Source: Ramlibacter sp.
GTDB lineage: Bacteria; Pseudomonadota; Gammaproteobacteria; Burkholderiales; Burkholderiaceae_C
NCBI GenBank assembly: GCA_021323335.1
Contig: JAJTCN010000001.1
Coordinates: 186,001 to 250,000, forward strand
Direction of reading: 5' to 3'
Length of the DNA stretch: 64,000 bases
Positions 36,755 to 46,036 of this stretch are shown piece by piece; position 1 is the first letter of the stretch; every line of letters begins with the position of its first letter. The notes under the pieces were generated by a model. The model ran no database searches. It was not told the DNA's origin and worked only from the letters and a program-made list of their open reading frames with translations. Position numbers and translations under genes: made by a program.

Positions 36755-37337
36755 GCAGCCCGTGGGTGCGGGCGAAGTGGATCGTCTGCGTGCGGCTCTT
36801 GACGCCCAGGCGGCGGAACAGCCGCCACAGGTGCACCTTCACCGTGTGCTCGCTGATCCCGAGCTCGTCGGCGATCTCGCGGTTCGACAGGCCGCGATCG
36901 AGCATCACGATCAGCTGCTTCTGCCGCTTGGACAGCTTGTTGTCGGTGGGCGCGAGCTCCTCGAACTTGCCGTCCGCGGAGAGCAGCGCGCGCAGCGAGT
37001 TGCCGATCTCGAGGCCGCCCGAGGATTTCTCGATGTAGATGTCGGCGCCGGCGTCGATGCACTGCTCCTCGGCGTCCGCCGCCGGCGAGGCCGACAGCAC
37101 CGCCAGCGGCGTTTCCGGGAAGCGCTTCTTCAGCTCGTGCACGCCCGACGCGCCGGTGGTGTCCGGCAGCTTCAGGTCCAGCGTGATCAGGTCGGGGTTG
37201 CCGTGCTGCTTGACCGCGGCTTCGATGCCGCCGAGGCGGTCGAGTTCGACGACGTTGGCGCCGGGGCGCATGCGCCGCAGCAGCATCACGACGGCCTCCC
37301 GCATCAGCGGATGGTCGTCGACGACGTACATGGTCAT
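36744..37337 (-). CDS. NarL/LuxR-type response regulator
   Basis: 'MTMYVVDDHPLMREAVVMLLRRM...LITLDLKLPDTTG...LSKRQKQLIVMLDRGLSNREIADELGISEHTVKVHLWRLFRRLGVKSR'. Confidence 0.93.
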   Translation of the reverse strand: MTMYVVDDHPLMREAVVMLLRRMRPGANVVELDRLGGIEAAVKQHGNPDLITLDLKLPDTTGASGVHELKKRFPETPLAVLSASPAADAEEQCIDAGADIYIEKSSGGLEIGNSLRALLSADGKFEELAPTDNKLSKRQKQLIVMLDRGLSNREIADELGISEHTVKVHLWRLFRRLGVKSRTQTIHFARTHGLLTG

Positions 37338-37421
37338 GGGATTCGTCAAGGTATTTCCAGCGTAGCCAATGCCCAAGGATAGCCGCTCGGACCTGCGTAC
37401 GTCCGTGCTAATGCATTAGTT

Positions 37422-38705
37422 TCAGCTGTCGGAGAGGGCCTTCAACGCCGCGCGGACCAGCGAGGCGTCCACGCCTTGCGCCAGTGCTGCCTCAGCCGCG
37501 GAGGGCAGCGCCTGCGATTGCTTCATCGCGGCGATGCACTGCCCGGCCTCCTTCGGCGATGCGAAGCCCGCGCTCTGCACGAGCAGCTTGCCCTGCGCGT
37601 CGACGAACTTGAAGTAGAACCTGCCGTCGGCTTCGCGGTATTGCTTGAAGCTGGGCAGCGCGGCCTTCGCCTTGTCCTTCCTGCCGGCCGCCGTGGCCGA
37701 AGCGAGGTTGCGCAGGCCCACGGCCTCGCGCAGTTCGCGCATCAGCGGCGTGGCGCGCGCGCGCGCCTTGGCCGCGCCCGCCTGCAGGATGTCCTCCAGC
37801 TCGGCGGGGTGGCTCACCAGGTGCTCGTAGCGCTCGCGCATCGGCGCGATCTCGCGGTCGATGCGCTCGAACAGGAGCTGCTTCGCATCGGCCCACGAAA
37901 TGCCTTCCGCATACGCCTGCCGCAACTTCTGCGTTTCCTCGGCGGACGCGAAGGCCTGGTAGACCTGGAACAAGGCGGAGCCTTCCACCTGCTTGGGCTC
38001 GCCGGGCGCGCGCGAGTCGGTGACCATGGAGAAGATCTGCTTGCGGACCTGCTCGCGCTGGCTGAACAGCCCGATCACGTTGTCGTAGCTCTTGCTCATC
38101 TTGCGGCCGTCCAGGCCGGGAAGCAGCGCCACCGATTCGTCGACCGCCGCCTCCGGCAGCACCAAGTGCTCGCCGTAGAGATGGTTGAAGCTCTGCGCCA
38201 TGTCGCGCGCCATCTCGATGTGCTGCACCTGGTCGCGGCCCACCGGGATCTTGTGCGCCTTGAACATCAGGATGTCGGCGGCCATCAGCACCGGGTACAT
38301 GAACAGGCCGGCGGTGACGTCGGTGTCCGCGTCCACGGCCGCCGCGGTGTTCTTGTCCACCTGCGCCTTGTAGGCATGCGCGCGGTTCAGGACGCCCTTG
38401 CCGGTGACGCAGGTGAGCAGCCAGGTCAGCTCGGGGATCTCGGGGATGTCGGATTGCCGATAGAAGAAGACCCGCTGCGGGTCGAGCCCGGCGGCCAGCC
38501 AGCAGGCGGCGATCTCCAGCGTGGAGCGCTGGATGCGCGCCGGATCGTCGCACTTGATCAGCGCGTGGTAGTCCGCCAGGAAGTAGAAGTTCTCGAGGCC
38601 GGCGCGGCGGCTGGCTTCCACCGACGGGCGGATGGCGCCGACGTAGTTGCCCAGGTGCGGGGTGCCGGTGGTGGTGATGCCGGTGAGGTAGCGTTGGATG
38701 GTCAT
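37422..38705 (-). CDS. trpS: Tryptophan--tRNA ligase
   Basis: 'YLTGITTTGTPHLGNYVGAIRPSVEASRRAGLENFYFLADYHAL...GRKMSKSYDNVIGLFS'. Confidence 0.96.
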   Translation of the reverse strand: MTIQRYLTGITTTGTPHLGNYVGAIRPSVEASRRAGLENFYFLADYHALIKCDDPARIQRSTLEIAACWLAAGLDPQRVFFYRQSDIPEIPELTWLLTCVTGKGVLNRAHAYKAQVDKNTAAAVDADTDVTAGLFMYPVLMAADILMFKAHKIPVGRDQVQHIEMARDMAQSFNHLYGEHLVLPEAAVDESVALLPGLDGRKMSKSYDNVIGLFSQREQVRKQIFSMVTDSRAPGEPKQVEGSALFQVYQAFASAEETQKLRQAYAEGISWADAKQLLFERIDREIAPMRERYEHLVSHPAELEDILQAGAAKARARATPLMRELREAVGLRNLASATAAGRKDKAKAALPSFKQYREADGRFYFKFVDAQGKLLVQSAGFASPKEAGQCIAAMKQSQALPSAAEAALAQGVDASLVRAALKALSDS

Positions 38706-38708
38706 GCG

Positions 38709-39380
38709 TCAGCGGACGAGGGAGAGCAGCGGCGCGATGAGCACGGTGTAGCTGGCGCGGACGAGGGGCGAGATCCACCAGGCGCCGAGGATGCCGGGGA
38801 TCAGCAGCGCCAGCACGATGAAGAAACCGAAGGGTTCCACGCGCGACAGCTGGAAGGCGGCGCCGCGCGGCAGCAGCCCCACCAGCACGCGGCCACCGTC
38901 CAGCGGCGGCACGGGAAAGAGGTTGAACACGGCGAGCACCAGGTTGACCAGGATGCCCGCCTGCGCGACGGCCAGGAAGAAGCGCTCGTTCACGTCCGTG
39001 GTCACCAGCACCACGAGCAGCAAGGCCCAGATCACGGCCTGGATGAAGTTGGACACCGGCCCGGCGGCCGCGACCCAGATCATGTCGCGCCGGGGGCTGC
39101 GCAGGTTGGCGAAGTTCACCGGCACCGGCTTGGCATAACCCAGCACGAACGGGCCGCCCGGGATGCCCGCCGTGGTGAACAGCAGCAGCAGCGGCATCGC
39201 GATCGTGCCGAAGGGGTCGATGTGCTTGAGCGGGTTGAGGGTCATGCGACCCAGCATGTAGGCCGTGTTGTCGCCGAAGTGGCGTGCCACGTAGCCGTGC
39301 GCCGCCTCGTGCACGGTGATCGCGAAGAGCACCGGCAGGGCGTAGATCAGGATGTTCTGGATCAGGTTGTTGAAGTCCAC
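38709..39380 (-). CDS. Site-2 protease (M50) family metalloprotease
   Basis: 'ALPVLFAITVHEAAHGYVARHFGDNTAYMLGRMTLNPLKHIDPFGTIAMPLLLL...VPPLDGGRVLVGLL'. Confidence 0.93.
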   Translation of the reverse strand: MDFNNLIQNILIYALPVLFAITVHEAAHGYVARHFGDNTAYMLGRMTLNPLKHIDPFGTIAMPLLLLFTTAGIPGGPFVLGYAKPVPVNFANLRSPRRDMIWVAAAGPVSNFIQAVIWALLLVVLVTTDVNERFFLAVAQAGILVNLVLAVFNLFPVPPLDGGRVLVGLLPRGAAFQLSRVEPFGFFIVLALLIPGILGAWWISPLVRASYTVLIAPLLSLVR

Positions 39381-39392
39381 CTGGGCATTCTC

Positions 39393-40028
39393 TCAGAGGC
39401 CCAGCAGGCCCGCGTCGCCGCGGCCCTGCCGCACCAGCACGGCGTCGCCTCCCGTGGCCATGGGCGTGAGGTCCACCACCGTGGTCGGCTGGTCGGGGCA
39501 GGGGCCGGCGCCGATCACAGCGTCCAGCAGTTTCTGGAAGCGTTCGCGGATCTCGTCCGGGTCGTTCATCGGCTCGGTTTCGTCCGGCGCCATCAGCGTG
39601 GTGGCCAGCAGCGGCGCGCCGTGCTGGGCCAGCAGCTCCTGCAGCACCTTGTGGTCCGGCACGCGCAGGCCGATGGTCTTGCGCTGCGGATGGCTCACGC
39701 GGCGCGGCACTTCGCGGGTGGCGTCGAGGATGAAGGTGTACGGTCCCGGCGTGGCCGACTTCAGCAGGCGGTACTGCTTGTTGTCGACGCGGGCGTAGTT
39801 GGCCAGCTCGCTCAGGTCGCGGCACAGCAGCGTGAGGTGGTGCTTGTCGTCGACCCGGCGGATCTGGCGCAGGCGGTCGGCCGCCGCCTTGTCGTCGAGG
39901 TGGCAGGCGATGGCGTAGCTCGAGTCCGTGGGAATGGCCACGACGCCGCCACCCGCGATGATGGCTGCGGCCTGCTTGAGCAGGCGCGGCTGCGGGTTCT
40001 CGGGATGCAGTTCGAAATACTGGGCCAT
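39393..40028 (-). CDS. L-threonylcarbamoyladenylate synthase (Sua5/YciO/YrdC family)
   Basis: 'AAAIIAGGGVVAIPTDSSYAIACHLDDKAAADRLRQIRRVDDKHHLTLLCRDLSELANYARV'. Confidence 0.92.
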   Translation of the reverse strand: MAQYFELHPENPQPRLLKQAAAIIAGGGVVAIPTDSSYAIACHLDDKAAADRLRQIRRVDDKHHLTLLCRDLSELANYARVDNKQYRLLKSATPGPYTFILDATREVPRRVSHPQRKTIGLRVPDHKVLQELLAQHGAPLLATTLMAPDETEPMNDPDEIRERFQKLLDAVIGAGPCPDQPTTVVDLTPMATGGDAVLVRQGRGDAGLLGL

Positions 40029-40032
40029 GGTT

Positions 40033-40959
40033 TCAGGCGGCGTCCGGCGCGCGCTCGCGGCGCTCGCGCACCGTCAGCCAGGCGCCGGCGGCGCCGCAGA
40101 CCGCGATCATGACGATGCCGGCGAGCGAGAGGGGCCCGGGGACGTGCGAAAACACGATCACCCCGCCGAGCATGGCGAAGGCGATCTGCGCGTAGAGATA
40201 GGGCGTCAGCGTGCCCGCGGGCGCCCGGGTGTACGCCATGATCAGGAAGAAGTGGCCCACGGCGCCCATGAAGCCCATGAAGCACATGGCGACCCACAGC
40301 CACGGATCGGCCAGCGTCGTCCAGACGAAGGGCAGCGCCAGCGAGGCGACCAGCGTTCCGGTCCAGCCGGTGTACAGGTGCATGGTCACGGGGTCTTCGG
40401 TGCGCGCCATCTTGCTGGTCAGCACCTGGAACCACGAGTTGCAGGCCACCAGCGCCAGGGGCAGCAGGCTGCCGAGGCCGAAGCTGCCGCCGCCGGGCTG
40501 GATGATCATCAGCGTGCCGACGAAGCCTCCGGCCACCAGGGCCCAGCGGGCGGCGGAGACGCGTTCCTTGAGCAAGGTCGCGGCCAGCAGCGTGATCACC
40601 AGCGGCGTGATCATCACGATCGCGGTGAATTCACCGACCGGCATGAAGCGCAGGCTGGCGAAGGCCAGCAGGCTGCTGGCAAGGAGCAGCACGCCGCGCA
40701 CCAGCTGCCAGCCCAGGTGCCGCGTGCGCCAGACGGCACGGCCGCGCAGCGGCAGGGCGATCACGGTGGTGGCGACCGCCTGGAAGGCGTAGCGGAACCA
40801 CAGCGCCATCAACAGCGGCACGGCGGCGCTCACCCACTTGGTGGTGGTGTCGAGCGCCGCGAAGCACGCGCTCGCCGCGACGACCAGCGCGATGCCGGCC
40901 AGTGCGTGCGGGCGGCTGGCGACGCCGCTCACCGGACGCGGTCGGCCACCAGCTCCCAC
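40033..40959 (-). CDS. DMT (EamA) family transporter
   Basis: Ten-TM pattern; 'AGIALVVAASACFAALDTTTKWVSAAVPLLMALWFRYAFQAV...APAGTLTPYLYAQIAFAMLGGVIVFSHVPG'. Confidence 0.88.
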   Translation of the reverse strand: MGAGGRPRPVSGVASRPHALAGIALVVAASACFAALDTTTKWVSAAVPLLMALWFRYAFQAVATTVIALPLRGRAVWRTRHLGWQLVRGVLLLASSLLAFASLRFMPVGEFTAIVMITPLVITLLAATLLKERVSAARWALVAGGFVGTLMIIQPGGGSFGLGSLLPLALVACNSWFQVLTSKMARTEDPVTMHLYTGWTGTLVASLALPFVWTTLADPWLWVAMCFMGFMGAVGHFFLIMAYTRAPAGTLTPYLYAQIAFAMLGGVIVFSHVPGPLSLAGIVMIAVCGAAGAWLTVRERRERAPDAA

Positions 40960-41780
40960 ACGGGCGTCAGCGCGCCGTGCAGGAAGGGGAGCTGGCCGAG
41001 GTCGGTGTGGCTTTCACCGGGGCTGTGGAAGTCGCTGCCGCGGGAGGCGGCCAGGCCGAATTCGCGGGCCGTCTCGGCATACGTCACGTATTCGGAAGGC
41101 GTGTGGCTGCCGGTGACGACCTCGACGCCGCGGCCGCCGTGCGCCTTGAAGTCGGTGAACAGCGCGTATTCCTCGTTGGCGCTCAGGCGATAGCGGGCCG
41201 GGTGCGCGATGACGGCCACGCCGCCGGCCTGCGTGATCCACCGCACCGCGTCCTTCAGCGTGGCCCAGCGATGCGGCACGAAGCCCGGCTTGCCCTCGAC
41301 GAGGTAGCGGCGGAACACTTCGCCGGTGTCCCGGCACACGCCCGTCTCCACCAGGAAGCGGGCGAAGTGCGTGCGCGACACCAGCTCCTGGTTGCGGGCG
41401 TACTTGAGCGCCCCTTCATAGGCGTCCGCGATGCCGACGGCGGCGAGCCCGGCGGCGATGTCGCGGGCCCGGGCGCCGCGGCCGCCGCGGGTGGCGGCCA
41501 GGCCGTCGCGCAATTGCGCGTCCTGCTCGTCGAAGCCGAGGCCGATGACGTGCACGGTCTCATCGGCGAAGGTGACGGAGATCTCGACGCCGGTGAGGTA
41601 TTTCAGGCCGAGCGCGCGGGCCGCGGCGGCGGCCCGCTGCTGGCCGCCGATCTCGTCGTGGTCCGTCAGGGACCAGAGCTGGACGCCGTTGGCGGCCGCG
41701 CGAGCCGCCAGTTCCTCCGGGGTCAACGTGCCGTCGGACACGATGGAATGGCAATGGAGGTCGGCGTTCTGGATGGGCAC
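40929..41780 (-). CDS. PHP-domain phosphatase/nuclease (3',5'-nucleoside bisphosphate phosphatase / YciV-like)
   Basis: 'NADLHCHSIVSDGTLTPEELAARAAANGVQLWSLTDHDEIGGQQ...VAVIAHPARYRLS...ASRGSDFHSPGE'. Confidence 0.9.
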   Translation of the reverse strand: MPIQNADLHCHSIVSDGTLTPEELAARAAANGVQLWSLTDHDEIGGQQRAAAAARALGLKYLTGVEISVTFADETVHVIGLGFDEQDAQLRDGLAATRGGRGARARDIAAGLAAVGIADAYEGALKYARNQELVSRTHFARFLVETGVCRDTGEVFRRYLVEGKPGFVPHRWATLKDAVRWITQAGGVAVIAHPARYRLSANEEYALFTDFKAHGGRGVEVVTGSHTPSEYVTYAETAREFGLAASRGSDFHSPGESHTDLGQLPFLHGALTPVWELVADRVR

Positions 41781-41957
41781 GCCCCGATTTTAGGCGCGGG
41801 GGCCCGCCGAGCGCCGCCTGTCCGCCGAAGACCTCACTTGCCGCCTTTGTCACGGGTCGACGCCGCAAGGGCCTTTTCCATCGTTGCGGAGTGGCCCGGG
41901 CCGGGAGTACGCTGCCCGCCCCCTCCCGCCCAGCTTCGTTCAACACAGGAGCGATCC

Positions 41958-44246
41958 ATGTCTTCAGTCGTGATTTTCCTCAACGCTTTCCCGCCCGGCA
42001 CCTATCACATCGAGGACGACGGCATCCCCGACAACGGCATTGCCCAGCTGCGCTCGCCCGACGGCAGCGTGATCCCGTTCAGCATCCCGACCGAGTTCCT
42101 CACCGTGACGGCCTCGGCCGGACGCGACCTGGTCATCAACCTGACGGAATCGTTCGGCAGCGCCGACATCACGGTCGGCAGCCTGACCAACCCCGCCGAC
42201 AACCCGGATTCCATCACCGTCGCCAACATCCGCGGCGCCGGCGACGTCGTCCTGGCCTCGAACGGGGCGATCACGGAATTCGGCTCGGATGCCGCCGCCG
42301 ACATCGTCGCGAACACCCTGGTCCTCAGCGCCGCGACCGGGGTCGGCGTCGGCGGCAACGCACTGGAGACCCAGGTCGCCACGCTGGAGGCGGAGACCGG
42401 CACCGGCGGCATCAACCTGGGCAACACCGGTACGCTGACGATCGGCGGCCTGAGCGCTGACGTGGCCGGCCTGGACGTCGAAACCTCGGGCAACCTGAGG
42501 CTGACCAACGTGGGAAGCATCGTCCTCGCCGACGAGACCGAAGCGCAGTCCGTTCACGGCGGGACCACCTCCGGCAACGTCACCCTCGTTGCCAGGGGCG
42601 CCAGTTCCGACATCACTTCGGCCGTCGACCAGGATGCGATCATGGCTCCGGGCGGCAGCGTGACCCTGACCGCCGGGCGCGACGTGTCGTTCGGCACCGG
42701 GGGCGCCAACTTCGACAACGATGTCCGCGCGCGCGAGGACCTGACGATCAGCGCCGGGCGCGACGTCAACGTCGACGGCTTTGCCGACCTGGCGTCCGAC
42801 GGCTTCGGGGCGGCCACCGGCGGCGACGTGGTGATCGATGCCGGGCGCGACATCAACGTGCTCAACGTGACGGGCAACGATGGCAGCATCGGCGCGGATG
42901 GCGCGGCAGGCGGCAACACCGTCCTCACCGCGGGGCCCGACGGCTTCGTCAAGGTGCTCGCGGCGAGCACGGCGGCGCTGTTCTCGGCTTCGGGCAACGT
43001 CACCGTCAACGCCGACCACATCGTGCTGGCCGGGACCTCGGGAATCACGGCGAACAGCGGCGTGGTCACGTTGCGCCCGGTGACCGAAGGCTGGTCGGTG
43101 GATCTCGGCAGCGCGGGTGACAGCGCTTTCGCGCTCGAACTCTCCGACGCGGAGCTCAACCGCATCTTCGCGCCTTCGCTGACCATCGGCAGCCAGGCCG
43201 GCGGGCCCTTGAGCGTGGTGGCGGCGCTCACCCCGGCCACCATCCAGAACCTGACGCTGCTCAGCGGCACGGATATCTGGGTGCGCGCCGGCTTGACGGT
43301 GACCCAGGCGCTCAGCCTGATTGCGGGGGACAACCTGCTGCATACGGACGGAACGATCACCGCCGCATCGCTCGCGGGGCAGGTCGACAACGCCGGCGAG
43401 GACCTGGGCACCGGGGGCTTCGGGGCGTTCGGCTCGGTGAGCGCGGGCACCATCACGCTCTCGGGCAAGGCGGAGGCGGACACCCTGCGCGGCGCCGAGA
43501 ACGTGGCGCAGACCGTGAGCGGAAAGGGGGGCAACGACCGCATCTTCTCCAGCGGAGAGGGTACCTACCTGGGCGACGGCGGCGACGACACGATCTTCGC
43601 GGGCCTGAGCAGCGGAGCGGTGCAGGAGGTGCTCGACGGCGGCGCGGGAATCGACACGCTCGACACGACGAGCTACATCGAGGCCTATGTCATCGACATG
43701 GCGACCGGCGTCACGAACTTCAGCTACGAGAGCTTCGTCAATTTCGAGAACATCCGCACCGGCGACGGCGGCGACACCATCACCGGCACCGCCGCGGCCA
43801 ACGTGATCCAGACGGGTGACGGCGACGACACGATCGACGGCGGCGCCGGCGACGACAGCCTGTCCGGCGGCGAGCACGAGGACGTGATCACCGGCGGCGC
43901 CGGCAAGGACACGCTGACGGGGGGCGGCGACCGCGACGTGTTCCGGTTCAACGACGGCGACCTCGGCGCGCTGCGGCCGCTGTCGGACGTGGTCACCGAC
44001 TTCAGCCAGGCAGCGGGCGAGCGGATCCACCTCGCGGCGGTCGACGCCAACACCAACGTCGACGGTAACCAGGCTTTCGTGTGGATCGGCAACGGCGCGT
44101 TCACCGGGGTGGCGCGCCAGCTGCACTACGTCCAGCAGGGCGGCAAGACCTTCGTCGAGGGCGACACCAACGGCGACGGCGCGGCGGACTTCTTCATCAC
44201 GCTGACCGGCACGATCGACCTCGTGGCGGCCGACATCGCCTTGTGA
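41958..44246 (+). CDS. RTX-type calcium-binding protein with beta-helix-like N-terminal region
   Basis: C-terminal 'GGNDRIFSSGEGTYLGDGGDDTIFAG...GDGDDTIDGGAGDDSLSGGEHEDVITGGAGKDTLTGGGDRDVF'; repeated 'AGRDV/AGRDI' beta-helix repeats upstream. Confidence 0.88.
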   Translation: MSSVVIFLNAFPPGTYHIEDDGIPDNGIAQLRSPDGSVIPFSIPTEFLTVTASAGRDLVINLTESFGSADITVGSLTNPADNPDSITVANIRGAGDVVLASNGAITEFGSDAAADIVANTLVLSAATGVGVGGNALETQVATLEAETGTGGINLGNTGTLTIGGLSADVAGLDVETSGNLRLTNVGSIVLADETEAQSVHGGTTSGNVTLVARGASSDITSAVDQDAIMAPGGSVTLTAGRDVSFGTGGANFDNDVRAREDLTISAGRDVNVDGFADLASDGFGAATGGDVVIDAGRDINVLNVTGNDGSIGADGAAGGNTVLTAGPDGFVKVLAASTAALFSASGNVTVNADHIVLAGTSGITANSGVVTLRPVTEGWSVDLGSAGDSAFALELSDAELNRIFAPSLTIGSQAGGPLSVVAALTPATIQNLTLLSGTDIWVRAGLTVTQALSLIAGDNLLHTDGTITAASLAGQVDNAGEDLGTGGFGAFGSVSAGTITLSGKAEADTLRGAENVAQTVSGKGGNDRIFSSGEGTYLGDGGDDTIFAGLSSGAVQEVLDGGAGIDTLDTTSYIEAYVIDMATGVTNFSYESFVNFENIRTGDGGDTITGTAAANVIQTGDGDDTIDGGAGDDSLSGGEHEDVITGGAGKDTLTGGGDRDVFRFNDGDLGALRPLSDVVTDFSQAAGERIHLAAVDANTNVDGNQAFVWIGNGAFTGVARQLHYVQQGGKTFVEGDTNGDGAADFFITLTGTIDLVAADIAL

Positions 44247-44252
44247 CCCGGC

Positions 44253-44280
44253 GCCGGCGCGGTCAGCTGATCGCGCCGGC
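44253..44280 (+). terminator. Stem-loop downstream of the RTX gene, overlapping the pcp 3' coding end
   Basis: GCCGGCGCG-N10-CGCGCCGGC followed by TTCCTT. Confidence 0.45.
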
Positions 44281-44931
44281 TTCCTTGCGGATGTCCCGGT
44301 GCGTCTCCAGCGCGCAGGCGATGGCGAGTTCCAGCCCGCGCACCAGTTCGTCCAGGCGCATCGACGGCTGGCCCTGCTCCGGCAGCCAGGGCACGTGGAT
44401 CAGCCCGCCCCGCACGCCCTCCCAGCGCGGCTTGGCCAACAGGTGCATGAGGCCGTAGAAGGTCTGGTTGCAGACGAAGGTGCCGGCGGTCTGCGACACC
44501 TCCGCGCGCACCCCGGCGTCCAGCAGGGCCTGCAGCATGGCCTTGATGGGAAGCTTGGTGAAGTAGGCCGCCGGACCGTCGGGGACGATGGGCACGTCGA
44601 TGGGCTTGGCGCCCAGGTTGTCGGGGATGCGCGCGTCGTTGACGTTGATCGCCACCCGCTCGAGCGAGATCGCACCGCGCCCGCCGGCCTGGCCGGTGAG
44701 GATGACCAGTCGCGGCTGATGCTCGTCCATCAGGGCCTCCAGCCTCAGCAGTGAGGTGCCGAAGATGGTCGGGATTTCGCCGCCGATGATGCGGTGGCCG
44801 TGGATCTCGCGTCCGTTCAGGGCGTGGATGGCGTCCCAGCTGGGATTGACGGCGCTGCCGCCGAACGGGTCGAAACCGGTGACGAGTACGGACAATGGAC
44901 TACGCGCGGCCGCGCTTTGGGGGGCTACCAT
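44263..44931 (-). CDS. pcp: Pyroglutamyl-peptidase I
   Basis: 'VLVTGFDPFGGSAVNPSWDAIHALNG...GQAGGRGAISLERVAINVNDARIPDN...AGTFVCNQTFYGLMH'. Confidence 0.93.
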   Translation of the reverse strand: MVAPQSAAARSPLSVLVTGFDPFGGSAVNPSWDAIHALNGREIHGHRIIGGEIPTIFGTSLLRLEALMDEHQPRLVILTGQAGGRGAISLERVAINVNDARIPDNLGAKPIDVPIVPDGPAAYFTKLPIKAMLQALLDAGVRAEVSQTAGTFVCNQTFYGLMHLLAKPRWEGVRGGLIHVPWLPEQGQPSMRLDELVRGLELAIACALETHRDIRKEAGAIS

Positions 44932-44958
44932 CGTTTCACTCTACAGCAGGAGAAGGCC

Positions 44959-45837
44959 ATGCGGTGGGAAGGCAATCGTGAATCCTCGAACGTCGAAGAC
45001 CGCCGTGCGGGCGGGGGCGGCGGCGGGGGCTTCGGCATCGGGGGCGGCGCCATCGGCATCGGCACCATCGTGGTGGCGCTGATCGGCGGGGCCGTGCTGG
45101 GCGTCAACCCGCTCACCATCCTGGGCATCCTGACGGGAGGCGATGGCGCGCAGGTGCAGCAGCAGCAGGGCCCCGCGCCGGCGCCGCCGGCCAACGACCA
45201 GGCGGCCCGGTTCGTGTCGACCGTGCTGGCCGACACGGAAGACGTCTGGACCCAGTTGTTCAAGCAGGGCGGCGCCACCTACAACCCGCCCAAGCTGGTG
45301 CTGTTCCGCGGCGCGGTGCGCACCGCGTGCGGCGCGGGCCAGGCGGCCATGGGGCCCTTCTATTGCCCGGCGGACCGCAAGGTGTACATCGACCTGAGCT
45401 TCTACGAGACGATGAAGAACCGCATGGGCGCGCCCGGCGACTTCGCGCAGGCGTACGTGATCGCCCACGAGGTGGCCCACCACGTGCAGAACGAACTGGG
45501 CATCAGCGAGCAGGCCGAGCGCGCCCGCTCGCAGATGTCGCAGACCCAGGGCAACCAGGTGAGCGTGCGCATCGAGTTGCAGGCGGACTGCTATGCCGGC
45601 GTCTGGGCGCATCACGCCCAGAACTCCCGCAACATCCTGGAGCAGGGCGACGTGGAAGAGGCGATGAACGCCGCCCAGAAGATCGGCGACGACGCGCTGC
45701 AGGCCAACGCCGGCCGGGCGGTGGTGCCGGAGAGCTTCACGCACGGCACCAGCGCCCAGCGCCAGCGCTGGTTCGCCACCGGCCTGAAGACGGGCAGCGT
45801 GCAGGCCTGCGATACCTTCAAGGCGCGGAGCTTGTAG
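44959..45837 (+). CDS. Neutral zinc metallopeptidase family protein (YpfJ-like)
   Basis: 'MRWEGNRESSNVEDRR-G-rich TM...PPKLVLFRGAVRTACGAGQAAMGPFYCPADRKVYIDLSFY...AYVIAHEVAHHVQNELG'. Confidence 0.92.
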   Translation: MRWEGNRESSNVEDRRAGGGGGGGFGIGGGAIGIGTIVVALIGGAVLGVNPLTILGILTGGDGAQVQQQQGPAPAPPANDQAARFVSTVLADTEDVWTQLFKQGGATYNPPKLVLFRGAVRTACGAGQAAMGPFYCPADRKVYIDLSFYETMKNRMGAPGDFAQAYVIAHEVAHHVQNELGISEQAERARSQMSQTQGNQVSVRIELQADCYAGVWAHHAQNSRNILEQGDVEEAMNAAQKIGDDALQANAGRAVVPESFTHGTSAQRQRWFATGLKTGSVQACDTFKARSL

Positions 45838-45853
45838 CGAGCAGGGACGCCAA

Positions 45854-45976
45854 ACAGCCGGACGCAAAAGTCGCAAAGGTTTCGCAAAAGTCGCAAAAGT
45901 CGCAAAAGGACATCCAAAGTTTTTGGGTTCCCTTTTGCGACTTTTGCGTGCTTTCGCGACTTTTGCGTCCGGCTGT
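45854..45976. repeat. 123-bp imperfect inverted repeat built from iterated CGCAAAAGT units
   Basis: Outer arms ACAGCCGGACGCAAAAGTCGC (45854-45874) and exact reverse complement (45956-45976); internal CGCAAAAGT copies on the left and ACTTTTGCG copies on the right. Confidence 0.9.
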
Positions 45977-46036
45977 CCGATCCCGTTTTTCACCGCCTAA
46001 GCGCTGCTTTTCCCACAATGCGATAATCCAAGGTTG

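Noticed and set aside
41964-44126. 720-aa minus-strand ORF antisense to the RTX gene
   Set aside because: Mirrors the repetitive Gly/Asp codons of the RTX gene; no independent support.
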